Source: Mariniphaga sp. (GTDB lineage Bacteria > Bacteroidota > Bacteroidia > Bacteroidales > Prolixibacteraceae). Taken from it: a stretch of DNA of 44,811 nt. The stretch lies in contig JANXZJ010000196.1 in NCBI GenBank assembly GCA_025355585.1, positions 1 through 44,811 on the forward strand, written 5' to 3'. Each line of letters opens with the position of its first letter. Position 1 is the stretch's first letter. The notes below the pieces were generated by a model that was given only the letters and a program-made list of their open reading frames with translations, did no database searches and was not told the origin of the DNA. Below are positions 34,022-43,075 of the stretch, piece by piece. Position numbers and translations under genes: made by a program.

Positions 34022-35113
34022 TCAGAAGCCGGAAGAAGGAACTCGGCAGATCATTGCCTGCTTATAAGCGGGTGATTTAAGTGTCAGTTGGTAGCCATAA
34101 TCCCAATGATTGGCTTGCAATACCTGTTGTACATTGATTTCGAATATCTTACGAATGATCATGCGGGTTTGATCAGGATAATTAACTTTCACCTTTTCGT
34201 CTGAATCAAGCCACTTAGTAATCTTAATAAATTGCTTTTTTTTGAAATTTTTAATCACAGGTACCCCCATCAATTCCAATGCAGCCGCATTGCATTGTTG
34301 TTCGTACTGGCCCCTCATCGGAATGACCATCAACTTTTTATTCAGGAAAAGTGCTTCGGCAGGTGTCTCGAAACCTGCACCACAGAGAACACCTTTCGAT
34401 TTGGCCATATCAGCTACAAAGGCATCGTTTGTAATTGGTCTAATCATTACATTACCAATTTTATACACTGTTTTTGTGCGTTTTGAAAATACATGCCAGG
34501 TGATATTTCCGAAATAGGACAGCTTTTTTATAAGTCGTTCTTCGTTAAATGAGGGCAAATAGACCGTATAATAATCAAGTTCATCTATCTCGCTATCCCT
34601 TACCTGTTTTCGGATTACAGGAGTAAAGATATTATCGTCGTAGTTTTCAAAATGAAAACCAAAATGTTTCATAGCCGGGGCATAATTTCTCAATATAAAA
34701 CGGCCGAAATGATTCTGTACTTCAGGAAATGGGACATTTTTATTCAGAAGTGATCCCTGGTGACTTAGGCTGAGGCATGGAACCTTCATTTTACGACATG
34801 CCCATGCCGAAACAGGTTCAAAATCATTGATTACAAAATCGTAATCTTCAACCCTGAGTTGAGCAATCTCGCGTTTAAGGTTCGGAAGATTCGCATTCAT
34901 GGTGGTGTTCCACATATCGATGCCTCCTTTTTTACCAAACACAAAACTTAATCCCTTAAACCGGTATTTCACCGGAACATCAAGCTCTACATCACACTGT
35001 GTACCACTTATCAGGATGTCGCACTGACAGTAATCATGAAGAAGCGGGATAATTTCCCGGGCACGGCTTATATGTCCGTTACCTGTTCCCTGAATTGCGT
35101 AAAGTACCTTCAT
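34022..35113 (-). CDS. MJ1255/VC2487-type glycosyltransferase (MurG-like)
   Basis: 363 residues from the ATG at 35113, chosen because the family begins with MKVLYAIQGTGNGHISRARE; the in-frame start at 35176 adds 21 polar residues. The GT-B layout is visible: N-terminal Rossmann domain with GNGHISRA, the middle DFVINDFEPVSAW, and a C-terminal donor site with CGAGFETPAEALFLNKKLMV and MRGQYEQQCNAAALE. The acceptor is unknown; lipid or surface glycan is plausible. It follows the phosphoesterase gene after 71 bases, suggesting an operon for envelope lipid or glycan synthesis. Confidence 0.9.
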   Translation of the reverse strand: MKVLYAIQGTGNGHISRAREIIPLLHDYCQCDILISGTQCDVELDVPVKYRFKGLSFVFGKKGGIDMWNTTMNANLPNLKREIAQLRVEDYDFVINDFEPVSAWACRKMKVPCLSLSHQGSLLNKNVPFPEVQNHFGRFILRNYAPAMKHFGFHFENYDDNIFTPVIRKQVRDSEIDELDYYTVYLPSFNEERLIKKLSYFGNITWHVFSKRTKTVYKIGNVMIRPITNDAFVADMAKSKGVLCGAGFETPAEALFLNKKLMVIPMRGQYEQQCNAAALELMGVPVIKNFKKKQFIKITKWLDSDEKVKVNYPDQTRMIIRKIFEINVQQVLQANHWDYGYQLTLKSPAYKQAMICRVPSSGF

Positions 35114-35184
35114 TTGTTGGGTTTTATCAATTTTCTGTTTACCTTTTCTTTTGTTGCGATTTATGGTAAAATTCAAAATTTCAA

Positions 35185-36030
35185 TTAATTACTGAATTCA
35201 AAAAGCATATTTTTAAACAATTGTTTTACTTCAGTATCAACCATCTCTTCTACTTCGCCAATCGCGACATTGGTTTGCTCTACAAAGTCTTTACGATAGT
35301 TAAAAATTCTCCATTGGCCAAAGTTATACTCCAGTGAGGTAAGATTTTCAATCCAGTCTCCTGAATTGAGGTAGTTTACAGTACGCTCTTCAACTTGAAT
35401 TGGCTTCATTTCTGGATGATGAATATGACCGCAAACTATATAATCGATCCCTTTTCGGGCAGCTACAATTGCAGCAGTATCTTCAAAAGCATTGATATAT
35501 TTAACTGCCCCTTTCACTGATTCCTTAATCCGCTTCGAGAAAGAGACTGGTTCGAAGTTCAACAAACGACCTATCCAATTCACCTTCGTGTTCAGCCAGA
35601 TCAATGAACCGTATCCAATGGCACCTAACTTTGCCAGCCATTTCGAATACTGCATCACCACATCGAACACATCGCCATGAAAGAACCAGACTATTTTTCC
35701 GTTGAGATTAAGTTTGAGATCATTAAGAATTCGAAGCTTGCCGATTTTCATTCCGTTAAACTTTCGAAATATCTCATCGTGATTTCCGGTAATGTAGTAT
35801 ACAGTGCATTTCTCTGAAGCCAGTCCGATCAGGTGTTTAATTACTTTAAGATGTGCTTTGGGGAAGAACCGTTTTTTAAACTGCCAGATATCGATGATAT
35901 CGCCGTTTAAAATAAGGGTTTTAGGCTTTATACTTTTCAGGTATTTCAGTAATTCGATTGCCTGACATCCTGATGTTCCAAGGTGAATATCAGAAAGAAC
36001 CACCAATTCCACATTTCGTTTGTTGTCCAT
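35185..36030 (-). CDS. LpxH-like metallophosphoesterase (UDP-2,3-diacylglucosamine pyrophosphatase family)
   Basis: 281 residues with the full calcineurin-type metal site: LSDIHLGTSG (D14, H16), LNGDIIDIW (D44), TGNHDE (N83, H84, D85), FHGDVFD and CGHIHHPE. The LNGDIIDIWQ start and the length fit LpxH-like UDP-2,3-diacylglucosamine hydrolases, which make lipid X in lipid A synthesis, though related enzymes act on other pyrophosphates. There is no signal peptide; it should be peripheral on the cytoplasmic membrane. The glycosyltransferase gene follows it on the same strand. Confidence 0.9.
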   Translation of the reverse strand: MDNKRNVELVVLSDIHLGTSGCQAIELLKYLKSIKPKTLILNGDIIDIWQFKKRFFPKAHLKVIKHLIGLASEKCTVYYITGNHDEIFRKFNGMKIGKLRILNDLKLNLNGKIVWFFHGDVFDVVMQYSKWLAKLGAIGYGSLIWLNTKVNWIGRLLNFEPVSFSKRIKESVKGAVKYINAFEDTAAIVAARKGIDYIVCGHIHHPEMKPIQVEERTVNYLNSGDWIENLTSLEYNFGQWRIFNYRKDFVEQTNVAIGEVEEMVDTEVKQLFKNMLFEFSN

Positions 36031-36105
36031 TTGCCCATGAGTTTTTCTCGCAACTAAAAAACGACTTAGGAATTACGGATCTGTTACAAAATGATTAAAT
36101 AATGA

Positions 36106-36426
36106 TTACATAGCTGATAATGTGAAACCAACAGATTTAGTACCCCCAACCAGCTTGAGATAATACTTTCCGTTTTTAGTGCGTGAGGAAATATCAGCAA
36201 CGTTTTGATTCCCATCTTTCTGGAAAGCGGGACTCGATATTTCCCCATTAAATACATCCTTTTGACCGGCAACCTGTTTAATTTCAAAAGTTTCGGCTGT
36301 TCCAATGACAGAAGTTTTTTTAGACGATTGTAGCAGAAAACCCGGTGAATTTAAATGAATGCTTTGACTCTGAGCAAATACACCAGAATAAGTGAAGTTA
36401 AAAATGATTAACAGGAATGTTCTCAT
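36106..36426 (-). CDS. Small secreted protein of unknown function
   Basis: 106 residues. A signal peptide (MRTFLLIIFNFTYSGVFAQ) is clear. The rest is polar and beta-like (SIHLNSPGFLLQSSKK, FEIKQVAGQK, GKYYLKLVGGTKSVGFTLSA), with no Cys and no recognised family. It is on the same strand as, and 75 bases upstream of, the LpxH-like gene and is divergent from the cytochrome gene. Confidence 0.65.
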   Translation of the reverse strand: MRTFLLIIFNFTYSGVFAQSQSIHLNSPGFLLQSSKKTSVIGTAETFEIKQVAGQKDVFNGEISSPAFQKDGNQNVADISSRTKNGKYYLKLVGGTKSVGFTLSAM

Positions 36427-36514
36427 CCGAAGATAAATTAGTTAATTTTATACTTTAAAATGATTTTGTTTGCAATACCCTGATTTCCAAATAAACCAAT
36501 TAAATAATACAACT

Positions 36515-37189
36515 ATGACAACAACAAACAGTTCGCAAGGTATTGAATCATCTCCGTTTACCCAGAAACATTCTGGCCTGATTCGTATTTGGCATTGGGT
36601 TACTTTTTTAGTCTTATCGGCTTCGATGATTACGGTTTTAATAAATTCGACGATGTTGAATCCAGGAGATAATATAGGATTGGTTCAGAATCAGTTGAAA
36701 GAAAAGGGTGTCACCGTTTCTGAAGAACAGGCATTTGCTGTATCGCATGAATATGAGGACAAAATGTGGGATGTTCATAAATGGCTCGGTTTCGGACTTG
36801 CATTTTTATTGGTGGCAAGGGTATTGATTGAAATAGCTTTACCCGGTAATGAAAAAATACGCTCGCGAATTAAAAGTGCAACGGGCTTGTATAAGTTAAG
36901 CAATGGGAACGAAGCAGAATACAGGCACTATTTAAACGTAAAAAAGGTTTATACGTTATTCTATTTAATATTATTATTAATGGCCCTCACTGGTTTAGGT
37001 CTGGCATTTGGCCGTGAGCTGGGTTTCACTCGTCCAATACACAATGCGGTGAAAACTTTTCACAGTATTCTGCAGTATTGTATGTATGCATTCGTTTTGA
37101 TTCATTTGATTGGTGTAGTTATTGCTGAAAACACAAAGGATAAAGGAATTGTCTCCGGGATGATTCATGGAAATAAAGCTTTAGAATAA
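36515..37189 (+). CDS. Cytochrome b561-like membrane protein
   Basis: 224 residues from the ATG at 36515; the upstream in-frame start at 36470 lacks any support. Four membrane helices (about 25-45, 88-108, 145-165, 183-203) carry candidate heme ligands H27 (RIWHWVT), H88 (WDVHKWLG), H183 (TFHSIL) and H197 (VLIHLIG), the layout of the Ni,Fe-hydrogenase/b561-type cytochrome b. A loop between helices 1 and 2 (about 48-86) is probably periplasmic. No electron-transfer partner is adjacent. It may serve a quinone-linked oxidoreductase elsewhere. Confidence 0.88.
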   Translation: MTTTNSSQGIESSPFTQKHSGLIRIWHWVTFLVLSASMITVLINSTMLNPGDNIGLVQNQLKEKGVTVSEEQAFAVSHEYEDKMWDVHKWLGFGLAFLLVARVLIEIALPGNEKIRSRIKSATGLYKLSNGNEAEYRHYLNVKKVYTLFYLILLLMALTGLGLAFGRELGFTRPIHNAVKTFHSILQYCMYAFVLIHLIGVVIAENTKDKGIVSGMIHGNKALE

Positions 37190-37216
37190 GGTGCGATTAT
37201 AAGATTTTTTAAATAT

Positions 37217-37255
37217 AAAAAGGAAGCCAAGGATTTCTCCGAGGCTTCCTTTTTT
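37217..37255. terminator. Bidirectional terminator between cytochrome and rubrerythrin genes
   Basis: AAAAAGGAAGCC pairs with GGCTTCCTTTTT over a 14-base loop, with A- and T-runs on the two sides. The genes converge here. Confidence 0.9.
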
Positions 37256-37272
37256 ATGAATTTCAACCCTTT

Positions 37273-37935
37273 TTAGCTATTGAGATTGGTAATTTTAATA
37301 AACTTTTCAGAACTGGTCATTGAAATGCCACATCTTTTAGGGGCTGTAGTATCATAGGTGTTGCCGCATGTAGGGCACACATAATACACAGTAGGTAAAG
37401 ATTTTACATTATTTCTTTCAAGTGCGGCAAGTGCTTTTTCGTAGAAAGGTTTATGTTTTTGTTCTGTTTTGTAGGCATAGTTTAAACTTACAAGGGCAAA
37501 TTGATTTTTTGCAGTATTCGCATTGGTGATAAAATCAGGATACATGGTGCTGATCTCATAACCTTCGCCTGCAATTGCATCCTTCAGGTTTTCCTTTGTC
37601 AACTTCACGGAAAACTCCGGTGTAATAACAGGAACCGTCTGTCCACCTTCCAATAATACCGCTTTGTGATTGGTCGCATGAATTTTTTCGGATTTCGATG
37701 CGGCATTGAATAATAAAGCAATTTCATGAAAACCTTCCTCTTCTGCTTTTTTGCTGTAAGCTGCATACTTGGCACTTGCAGTGGTTTCACCTTTGAAAGC
37801 GTCCTGCATGTTTTGGAAGCTGATAGCATTAGCATCCTTTGTTTCTGTTTTTACGGGTGAATTACTCTTGAATGATTGAAATACAACGATAATTGCAGCT
37901 GCTGCAAGTACGGTAACGATTGATGTCTTTTTCAT
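37273..37935 (-). CDS. Exported rubrerythrin-like protein with degenerate rubredoxin domain
   Basis: 220 residues. The N-terminus (MKKTSIVTVLAAAAIIVVFQ) is a membrane anchor or signal sequence, unusual for rubrerythrin, which is normally cytoplasmic. The four-helix diiron part has FKGETTASAKYAAYSKKAEE, SEKIHATNHK (ExxH) and TEQKHKPFYEKAL (ExxH). The C-terminal ribbon keeps CPTCG (C187, C190) and C202 but has Ser at 205 (KRCGISMTSSEKF) where the fourth Cys is expected. Family members reduce peroxide. It lies next to a two-component pair on the same strand, 95 bases downstream, so it may respond to it. Confidence 0.9.
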   Translation of the reverse strand: MKKTSIVTVLAAAAIIVVFQSFKSNSPVKTETKDANAISFQNMQDAFKGETTASAKYAAYSKKAEEEGFHEIALLFNAASKSEKIHATNHKAVLLEGGQTVPVITPEFSVKLTKENLKDAIAGEGYEISTMYPDFITNANTAKNQFALVSLNYAYKTEQKHKPFYEKALAALERNNVKSLPTVYYVCPTCGNTYDTTAPKRCGISMTSSEKFIKITNLNS

Positions 37936-38029
37936 TTTATCTATTTTTTAAGATTTGTTTTACGATACAAATATGCTGGGTTGCATATTCAAACTTCCTT
38001 CAGCGATTCTTAAAATCAGCTTAATAAAA

Positions 38030-39406
38030 TCAAAGAGGAAATTGAAGCATAAAAGTACTGCCGATGCCAGGCTGACTTTCTGCACTCAAGTTAATAAATT
38101 GCAGGTCAGCCAATTTTTTTGCGATCGAAAGTCCTAGCCCGTTTCCTTTCACTGCTGAACTTCTTGATTCATCGGCACGATAAAACCGGTTGAAGATATT
38201 GGGGAGGTCTTCGGCGGAGATTCCTATTCCGTCATCTTTAACAGAAAGTGTTTTCAGAAGGTCATCCCAAATCAGGTAAACACTTCCATTCTCTTTCCCA
38301 TATTTGATGGCATTGGTCAACAAATTATCGAGAATCAGTTCCAGGTAAAGTTTATCGGCAGTTACAGTTACATCTCCGGAAAACTCTAAATTCACATTTA
38401 TTGCCTTTGGGGTTGCTATCTTTTTCCACTTTTCAATTGACGTTGAAATAATGCTCAAAAGGTCAATAGATTCTCTATTAGCGATAACATTGGATGATTC
38501 AATGCGGGCAAGTTGCAAAAGTTGGTCGAGCAAAACGTTGAGGCGATCGACCTGCGAAATTACGTCTGCGACTTTCTCTTCATATACAATTGGTTCACGT
38601 TGTCTGCGAAGTAATACCTCAAGCGTACCCCTGATGGCGGCAAGTGGTGTGCGGATTTCGTGTGAAGCGTCACTCGTGAATTGTTTTTGACGCAACAGAC
38701 TAGTTTCAATGCGGGCAAGTAATTCGTTGATAGTTTTGGTCAGGTCATATAACTCATCCTTATGCTCCGGTAAATCCAACCGCGTACCAATGTTTGAATC
38801 GCTGATTTCGGAAGCCGTACGAATCAGTTGATGAACAGGTTCAATTGCCTTAGATGCAGCCAGTGATGAAGCAATAAACTGTATGACTAGAACAATCGGA
38901 AATGAAATCAGCAATACCCAGATTAAATTATTGAGAATGACAATGGATTCCTGCTGCGAGACGGCGATCGTGAGATGTCCGATGTTCTTCCCTGTTTCAT
39001 TTTTTATTACAAACTGCCCAAGCCTAATATTTTGATCGCTGATTACTCCATTATAAAAGGTTCTCTGATAATTGGCAGGGTTACTTAAAACCTGATCGCC
39101 CATCAAATTGGCTGAACGAAAAACAACTTTATCTTTTATATTGACGATCTGCAGAAAAGTGGGATTTACCTCAACCTTGTTGTGTTCGGCTTCTTCCCAT
39201 TCTGGCATTTTATTGATCACAATCGAATCATTTCGCCAGTCGAGGTTGCTGAAAACCTCTTCCTTCTCCAATAAAATATCATCATCTAGATGATTATAAG
39301 CCGTTTTGCTCACCACAAAATAGATGACCACGAAAACCAGGGCTGTCGTAAACGCAACTGCCAGTGTATTAAAAAGAGCTATCCGGTTTTTAAATTTTAG
39401 TGTCAT
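38030..39406 (-). CDS. Sensor histidine kinase with HAMP domain
   Basis: 458 residues. TM1 about 10-32, an extracytoplasmic domain about 33-158, TM2 about 160-182, HAMP about 180-232 (ending TINELLARIE), phospho-acceptor H249 in SDASHEIRTPLAAI, then the ATPase domain with LLTNAIKYG (N), VKDDGIGIS (G1) and GNGLGLSIAKKLA (G2). Closest in type to heavy-metal (CusS-like) kinases of Bacteroidota; the signal is unknown. It overlaps the regulator stop by 4 bases (ATGA) and is second in the pair. Confidence 0.95.
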   Translation of the reverse strand: MTLKFKNRIALFNTLAVAFTTALVFVVIYFVVSKTAYNHLDDDILLEKEEVFSNLDWRNDSIVINKMPEWEEAEHNKVEVNPTFLQIVNIKDKVVFRSANLMGDQVLSNPANYQRTFYNGVISDQNIRLGQFVIKNETGKNIGHLTIAVSQQESIVILNNLIWVLLISFPIVLVIQFIASSLAASKAIEPVHQLIRTASEISDSNIGTRLDLPEHKDELYDLTKTINELLARIETSLLRQKQFTSDASHEIRTPLAAIRGTLEVLLRRQREPIVYEEKVADVISQVDRLNVLLDQLLQLARIESSNVIANRESIDLLSIISTSIEKWKKIATPKAINVNLEFSGDVTVTADKLYLELILDNLLTNAIKYGKENGSVYLIWDDLLKTLSVKDDGIGISAEDLPNIFNRFYRADESRSSAVKGNGLGLSIAKKLADLQFINLSAESQPGIGSTFMLQFPL

Positions 39407-40080
39407 TCGTCTGATTCAATTTTATAACCAACTCCACGCACCGTAGAGATAAATGACGGTTGGCACGGCTCATCCAGCTTTTTACGCAATGCATTAATAT
39501 AAACATCAATCACCGAGTTATCGTAATCGAAATGAATATCCCAGACCTTTTCGATGATGCGGGTTCGACGACATACTTTTCCTTTATTACGTAAGAAATA
39601 TTCGAGCAGCGAAAACTCTTTTTGGGTGAGTTCAACCGCCTTTCCTTTTTTTGTAACCGTATGTTTTTCAATGTTCATTTCAATACCAGCGGCAGAGAAA
39701 ACAACAAGTTCGGTGATGTTTTTACGCATCAAAACACGAATTCGGGCGAGCAGTTCTTCAAATGAAAAAGGTTTGCGGATATAATCGTTTGCTCCGGTTT
39801 CCAAACCAAACACAGCATCATCAACCGTATCTTTCGCGGTAAGAAATATAATTGGCACAGCTTTATTCTCCAACCTGATGTTGCGACAAATTTCAATTCC
39901 GTTAAGCCCCGGCAACATCCAGTCGAGAAGTATCACATCGTATTCTTCAATGTTATCAAGGGCCAGTTGCAACCCTTTTTTCCCGTTGTCAGCAACATCT
40001 ACGGCAAAACCCTCCTCCTCCAATCCGTCACGAAGGAAATTGGCAATTGATGTTTCATCTTCAACGATCAGTATACGCAT
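39403..40080 (-). CDS. OmpR-family response regulator (CusR-like)
   Basis: 225 residues from the second Met of MMRILIVED. The receiver has E7, D8, phospho-acceptor D53 in LLDWMLPGLNG, T in FLTAKD and K in IRKPF. The winged helix has LTQKEFSLLEYFLRNKGKV and VIDVYINALRKKLDE, ending FISTVRGVGYKIE. It is transcribed before its kinase and behind the DUF2231 gene (45-base gap), so all three may be one unit. Confidence 0.95.
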   Translation of the reverse strand: MRILIVEDETSIANFLRDGLEEEGFAVDVADNGKKGLQLALDNIEEYDVILLDWMLPGLNGIEICRNIRLENKAVPIIFLTAKDTVDDAVFGLETGANDYIRKPFSFEELLARIRVLMRKNITELVVFSAAGIEMNIEKHTVTKKGKAVELTQKEFSLLEYFLRNKGKVCRRTRIIEKVWDIHFDYDNSVIDVYINALRKKLDEPCQPSFISTVRGVGYKIESDE

Positions 40081-40125
40081 CACAATTCATATTAAGTAAT
40101 ATCCATCCAAAGATACGAATTGCGA

Positions 40126-40596
40126 TTACTTTTCGCCTGATGTATCGCTAAAATCGGGAAGCGCTAATTCAACGCCTGCACCATGGCTGTAAACCAATTG
40201 ACCACCAAGATAACCTGTCCGAGAGACTGCACCGGCAAGAATTGTGAATAAGACAATGGCTACCAACCTGGTCCATTTCCGGTCATACTTGAAATAGAAG
40301 ATAATAACCCTAAACGCTGCAGTAATAATGGCCAGCCAAAGTGTGATTGTTGCTGCCTGTTCATGCAGATCCATGGGTGCTTTTAACGGACCTTCTTCAA
40401 TTCCTTCGCCTGCATAACTACCGGTAATATAGGCTACTGTAGCACCCATAGCACCAAGGAGTAAAAGATAAAATGACGCATTTCTGAAAAACTCGTTCTT
40501 CGTAAAAAGCGCGATTACTTCCGACAGAAACCCAGCCATCAAAAGGGCAATCGGAAAGTGAATAATCATTGCATGGAGATGTGTTGCTGTTATCAT
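40126..40596 (-). CDS. DUF2231 membrane protein
   Basis: 156 residues with four hydrophobic helices (about 10-30, 38-60, 85-105, 112-130). The N-terminus ATHLHAMIIHFPIALLMAGF has the conserved His group (H6, H8, H13) of DUF2231 proteins, which may bind a metal or heme. The C-terminal tail (GVELALPDFSDTSGEK) is polar. Function unknown. It is on the same strand, 45 bases upstream, as the two-component regulator, and may be its first target or a sensor partner. Confidence 0.88.
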   Translation of the reverse strand: MITATHLHAMIIHFPIALLMAGFLSEVIALFTKNEFFRNASFYLLLLGAMGATVAYITGSYAGEGIEEGPLKAPMDLHEQAATITLWLAIITAAFRVIIFYFKYDRKWTRLVAIVLFTILAGAVSRTGYLGGQLVYSHGAGVELALPDFSDTSGEK

Positions 40597-40794
40597 TGCG
40601 ATCTGTTTTTATTTGCAAAGATGGATCTGACAAGATATAAGCAGGATAAGCTGATACTTAAGATTTGCTTAAGAATTTATTTTCGCTTGCCGCACAAATT
40701 ACTTCTTCAATAAACTGGAGATAATTGATTTAATCAGCTATTTTTGATGTCATAAGCAATCGCTTCAATATAATTCACTTCCAAATAGACTCAT

Positions 40795-41739
40795 ATGAAA
40801 AATTTCCAGTGTAAAATTCATTTTTTGCTGTCTTTGATTATGCTGGGCATTCTAGCTTCAACTTCCGCATTTGCCCAGGAATCCAGGAAACCAAATATTG
40901 ATCAGATTAAACAGAAATGGCTCGATATTGCCTATGCTGCGATTTCCAAGGCTCAAAAGCTGGATGTTTATTTACCGGAGGGCGATGGACCTTTTCCTGT
41001 TATACTTTCGATACATGGGGGCGCATTCAAAGGCGGAGACAAGCGCGATGGACAGTTGACTCCTATGCTTGAAGGACTTAAAAGAGGATATGCGGTAGTT
41101 TCAATAAATTACAGGCTAAGTCCTGAAGCGATATTTCCGGCTCAGCTATATGATGTAAAAGCAGCTGTGCGGTGGATCAGGGCAAACGCAAAGCAGTATA
41201 AATTCAATCAGGATAAAATTGCTGCCTGGGGAGGCTCGGCTGGCGGAACTCTTGCAGCTTTAGTCGGGACTTCGGGAAACGTGAAAGAATTGGAAGACCT
41301 GACGTTGGGTAATCCATCACAATCAAGTTGCGTGCAGGCAGTTGTCGATTGGTTTGGACCAACCGATTTTCTGAAAATGGACGAACAACTGAAAGAAAGC
41401 AAGGTAAAAAATCCTCAAATACATTCTGTTCCTGATTCTCCGGAATCGGAACTGATCGGGAAAAACCTTGCTGATGCACCAGAACTTGTAAAAGCAGTGA
41501 ATCCTGAGACTTATATCACGCCAGATGATCCTCCGTTTTTAATTCAGCATGGTTTGATCGATCACCTGGTTCCTTATCAGGGATCTGTGAATCTTGCTTC
41601 AAAACTTAGCACCATTATCGGAAAACAAAAAGTAACCCTCGAATTGTTTGAAAATAATGGTCATGGAGGTCCTGCATTCACAACAGCACAGAATATCTAC
41701 AAAGTATTTGCCTTTCTTGACCAATATTTGAAGCATTAA
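40795..41739 (+). CDS. Exported alpha/beta-hydrolase esterase (BD-FAE/HSL-like)
   Basis: 314 residues. A signal peptide (about 1-28, ending ASTSAFAQ) is followed by an alpha/beta hydrolase: oxyanion-hole phrase SIHGGAFKGGDK (H74), nucleophile S148 in AAWGGSAGG, likely acid D256 in HGLIDHLVPYQ and base H290 in NNGHGGPAF. The KLDVYLPEGDGPFPVIL start resembles bifunctional feruloyl/acetyl-xylan esterases. Substrate not proven. The YncE-type gene follows 30 bases later, so cotranscription is likely. Confidence 0.92.
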   Translation: MKNFQCKIHFLLSLIMLGILASTSAFAQESRKPNIDQIKQKWLDIAYAAISKAQKLDVYLPEGDGPFPVILSIHGGAFKGGDKRDGQLTPMLEGLKRGYAVVSINYRLSPEAIFPAQLYDVKAAVRWIRANAKQYKFNQDKIAAWGGSAGGTLAALVGTSGNVKELEDLTLGNPSQSSCVQAVVDWFGPTDFLKMDEQLKESKVKNPQIHSVPDSPESELIGKNLADAPELVKAVNPETYITPDDPPFLIQHGLIDHLVPYQGSVNLASKLSTIIGKQKVTLELFENNGHGGPAFTTAQNIYKVFAFLDQYLKH

Positions 41740-41769
41740 TTTATTTATCATTAGTTAAAAAAATCAATT

Positions 41770-42786
41770 ATGAAAAAAGCACCTTTGTTTTTCGGATGCA
41801 TGATCTTAATGACCTGCTTTTCTTCGTGGAACGCTCAGGCTCAGAAATCTGAGTACAAGCTGGCCAAAACCATTCAACTAACCAACGACGGAGGTTGGGA
41901 TTACCTTACTGTTGATGAAGTAAATCAGAAATTGTTTGTTTCGCACAGCTCTCAGGTTAATGTTGTTGACCTTAAGACTGGTGAACAGATTGCGGTTATT
42001 CCTTCTACCGAAGGGGTACATGGCATTGCCATCGCCAACGATCTGAACAAGGCATTTATTTCCTGCGGAAAGGATTCATCGGTTACAGTTGTTGATTTGA
42101 ATACATTCAAACTGATTGCAAAAGTAACGGGAACAGGTAAAAATCCGGATGCCATACTTTACGATCCATTTTCAAAAAAGGTATTTACATTCAACGGAAG
42201 AAGCAGCAATTCCACGGTGATTGACGCGGTCACTTCTAAGATTATCGCAACGATTCCTCTGACAGGCAAACCTGAGTTTTCGCAAGCAGATGGCAAAGGA
42301 AAGATTTATGTGAATATTGAGGATAAAAGTACCATCGCTATAATTAATTCAGTTACGATGAAAGTTGAAAAAGAATGGTCGATCACGCCTGGAGAAGAGC
42401 CGTCAGGATTGGCTTTGGATAATGTAAATCACCGTTTGTTTTCGGTCTGTGGCAATAAAATAATGACTATTTCCGACGCAATAGCCGGCAAAGTCATTAC
42501 AACAGTGCCAATTGGTGATGGTTGCGACGGTGTGGCATTTGATCCTGCCACCAAACGCATTTTTGCTTCAAACGGCGAAGGGAAAATGACGGTTGTTCAA
42601 CAAGTCAATGCCGATCAATATAAAGTTGTGGAAAACTTTCCGACACAACAAGGAGCAAGAACAATCACTGTTAATAAAACGACTCATCATATCTACCTGC
42701 CAACAGCTGAATTACTACCAGGTGAAGGCAGAAGGCAGTCTAAACCAAATACGTTTAAAGTACTGGATATTGAACCAGTAAAATAA
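41770..42786 (+). CDS. Exported YncE-family beta-propeller protein
   Basis: 338 residues. Signal peptide about 1-25 (ending SSWNAQAQ). Seven-blade propeller repeats of the YncE/cytochrome cd1-like type: LFVSHSSQVNVVDLKTGEQI, AFISCGKDSSVTVVDLNTF, VFTFNGRSSNSTVIDAVTSK, IYVNIEDKSTIAIIN, LFSVCGNKIMTISDA, IFASNGEGKMTVVQQ and IYLPTAEL. Function in this family is mostly unknown (binding or recognition). It follows the esterase gene closely and ends before a strong terminator. Confidence 0.92.
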   Translation: MKKAPLFFGCMILMTCFSSWNAQAQKSEYKLAKTIQLTNDGGWDYLTVDEVNQKLFVSHSSQVNVVDLKTGEQIAVIPSTEGVHGIAIANDLNKAFISCGKDSSVTVVDLNTFKLIAKVTGTGKNPDAILYDPFSKKVFTFNGRSSNSTVIDAVTSKIIATIPLTGKPEFSQADGKGKIYVNIEDKSTIAIINSVTMKVEKEWSITPGEEPSGLALDNVNHRLFSVCGNKIMTISDAIAGKVITTVPIGDGCDGVAFDPATKRIFASNGEGKMTVVQQVNADQYKVVENFPTQQGARTITVNKTTHHIYLPTAELLPGEGRRQSKPNTFKVLDIEPVK

Positions 42787-42834
42787 CGGATCCTATTAGT
42801 CTGACATAGAATCGGTTTCTTACGGAATTTCCAA

Positions 42835-42878
42835 GAAGGCACCCATAAAATCAATTGATTTAGTGGGTGCTTTCTTTT
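42835..42878 (+). terminator. Terminator of the esterase/propeller unit
   Basis: GAAGGCACCCATAAAATCAA pairs with TTGATTTAGTGGGTGCTTTC with a few G-U or A-C mismatches and almost no loop, followed by TTTTG. Confidence 0.75.
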
Positions 42879-43075
42879 GTACTTTACTTGCTGACTTCCA
42901 TACCCTTTCTTCATAAATAGAACATTCGAAACATTTACCTATTTAGATACGTTTAGAAACAGGTCAGCACAGCCTCAGAATAGGATAACTGAAAAGAAAA
43001 ACTGAAATTGCAATCTGCAAAGAGGCATTTTATTCATATTATCATTGTTATAAACAATCATTTATAGAGAACTGT

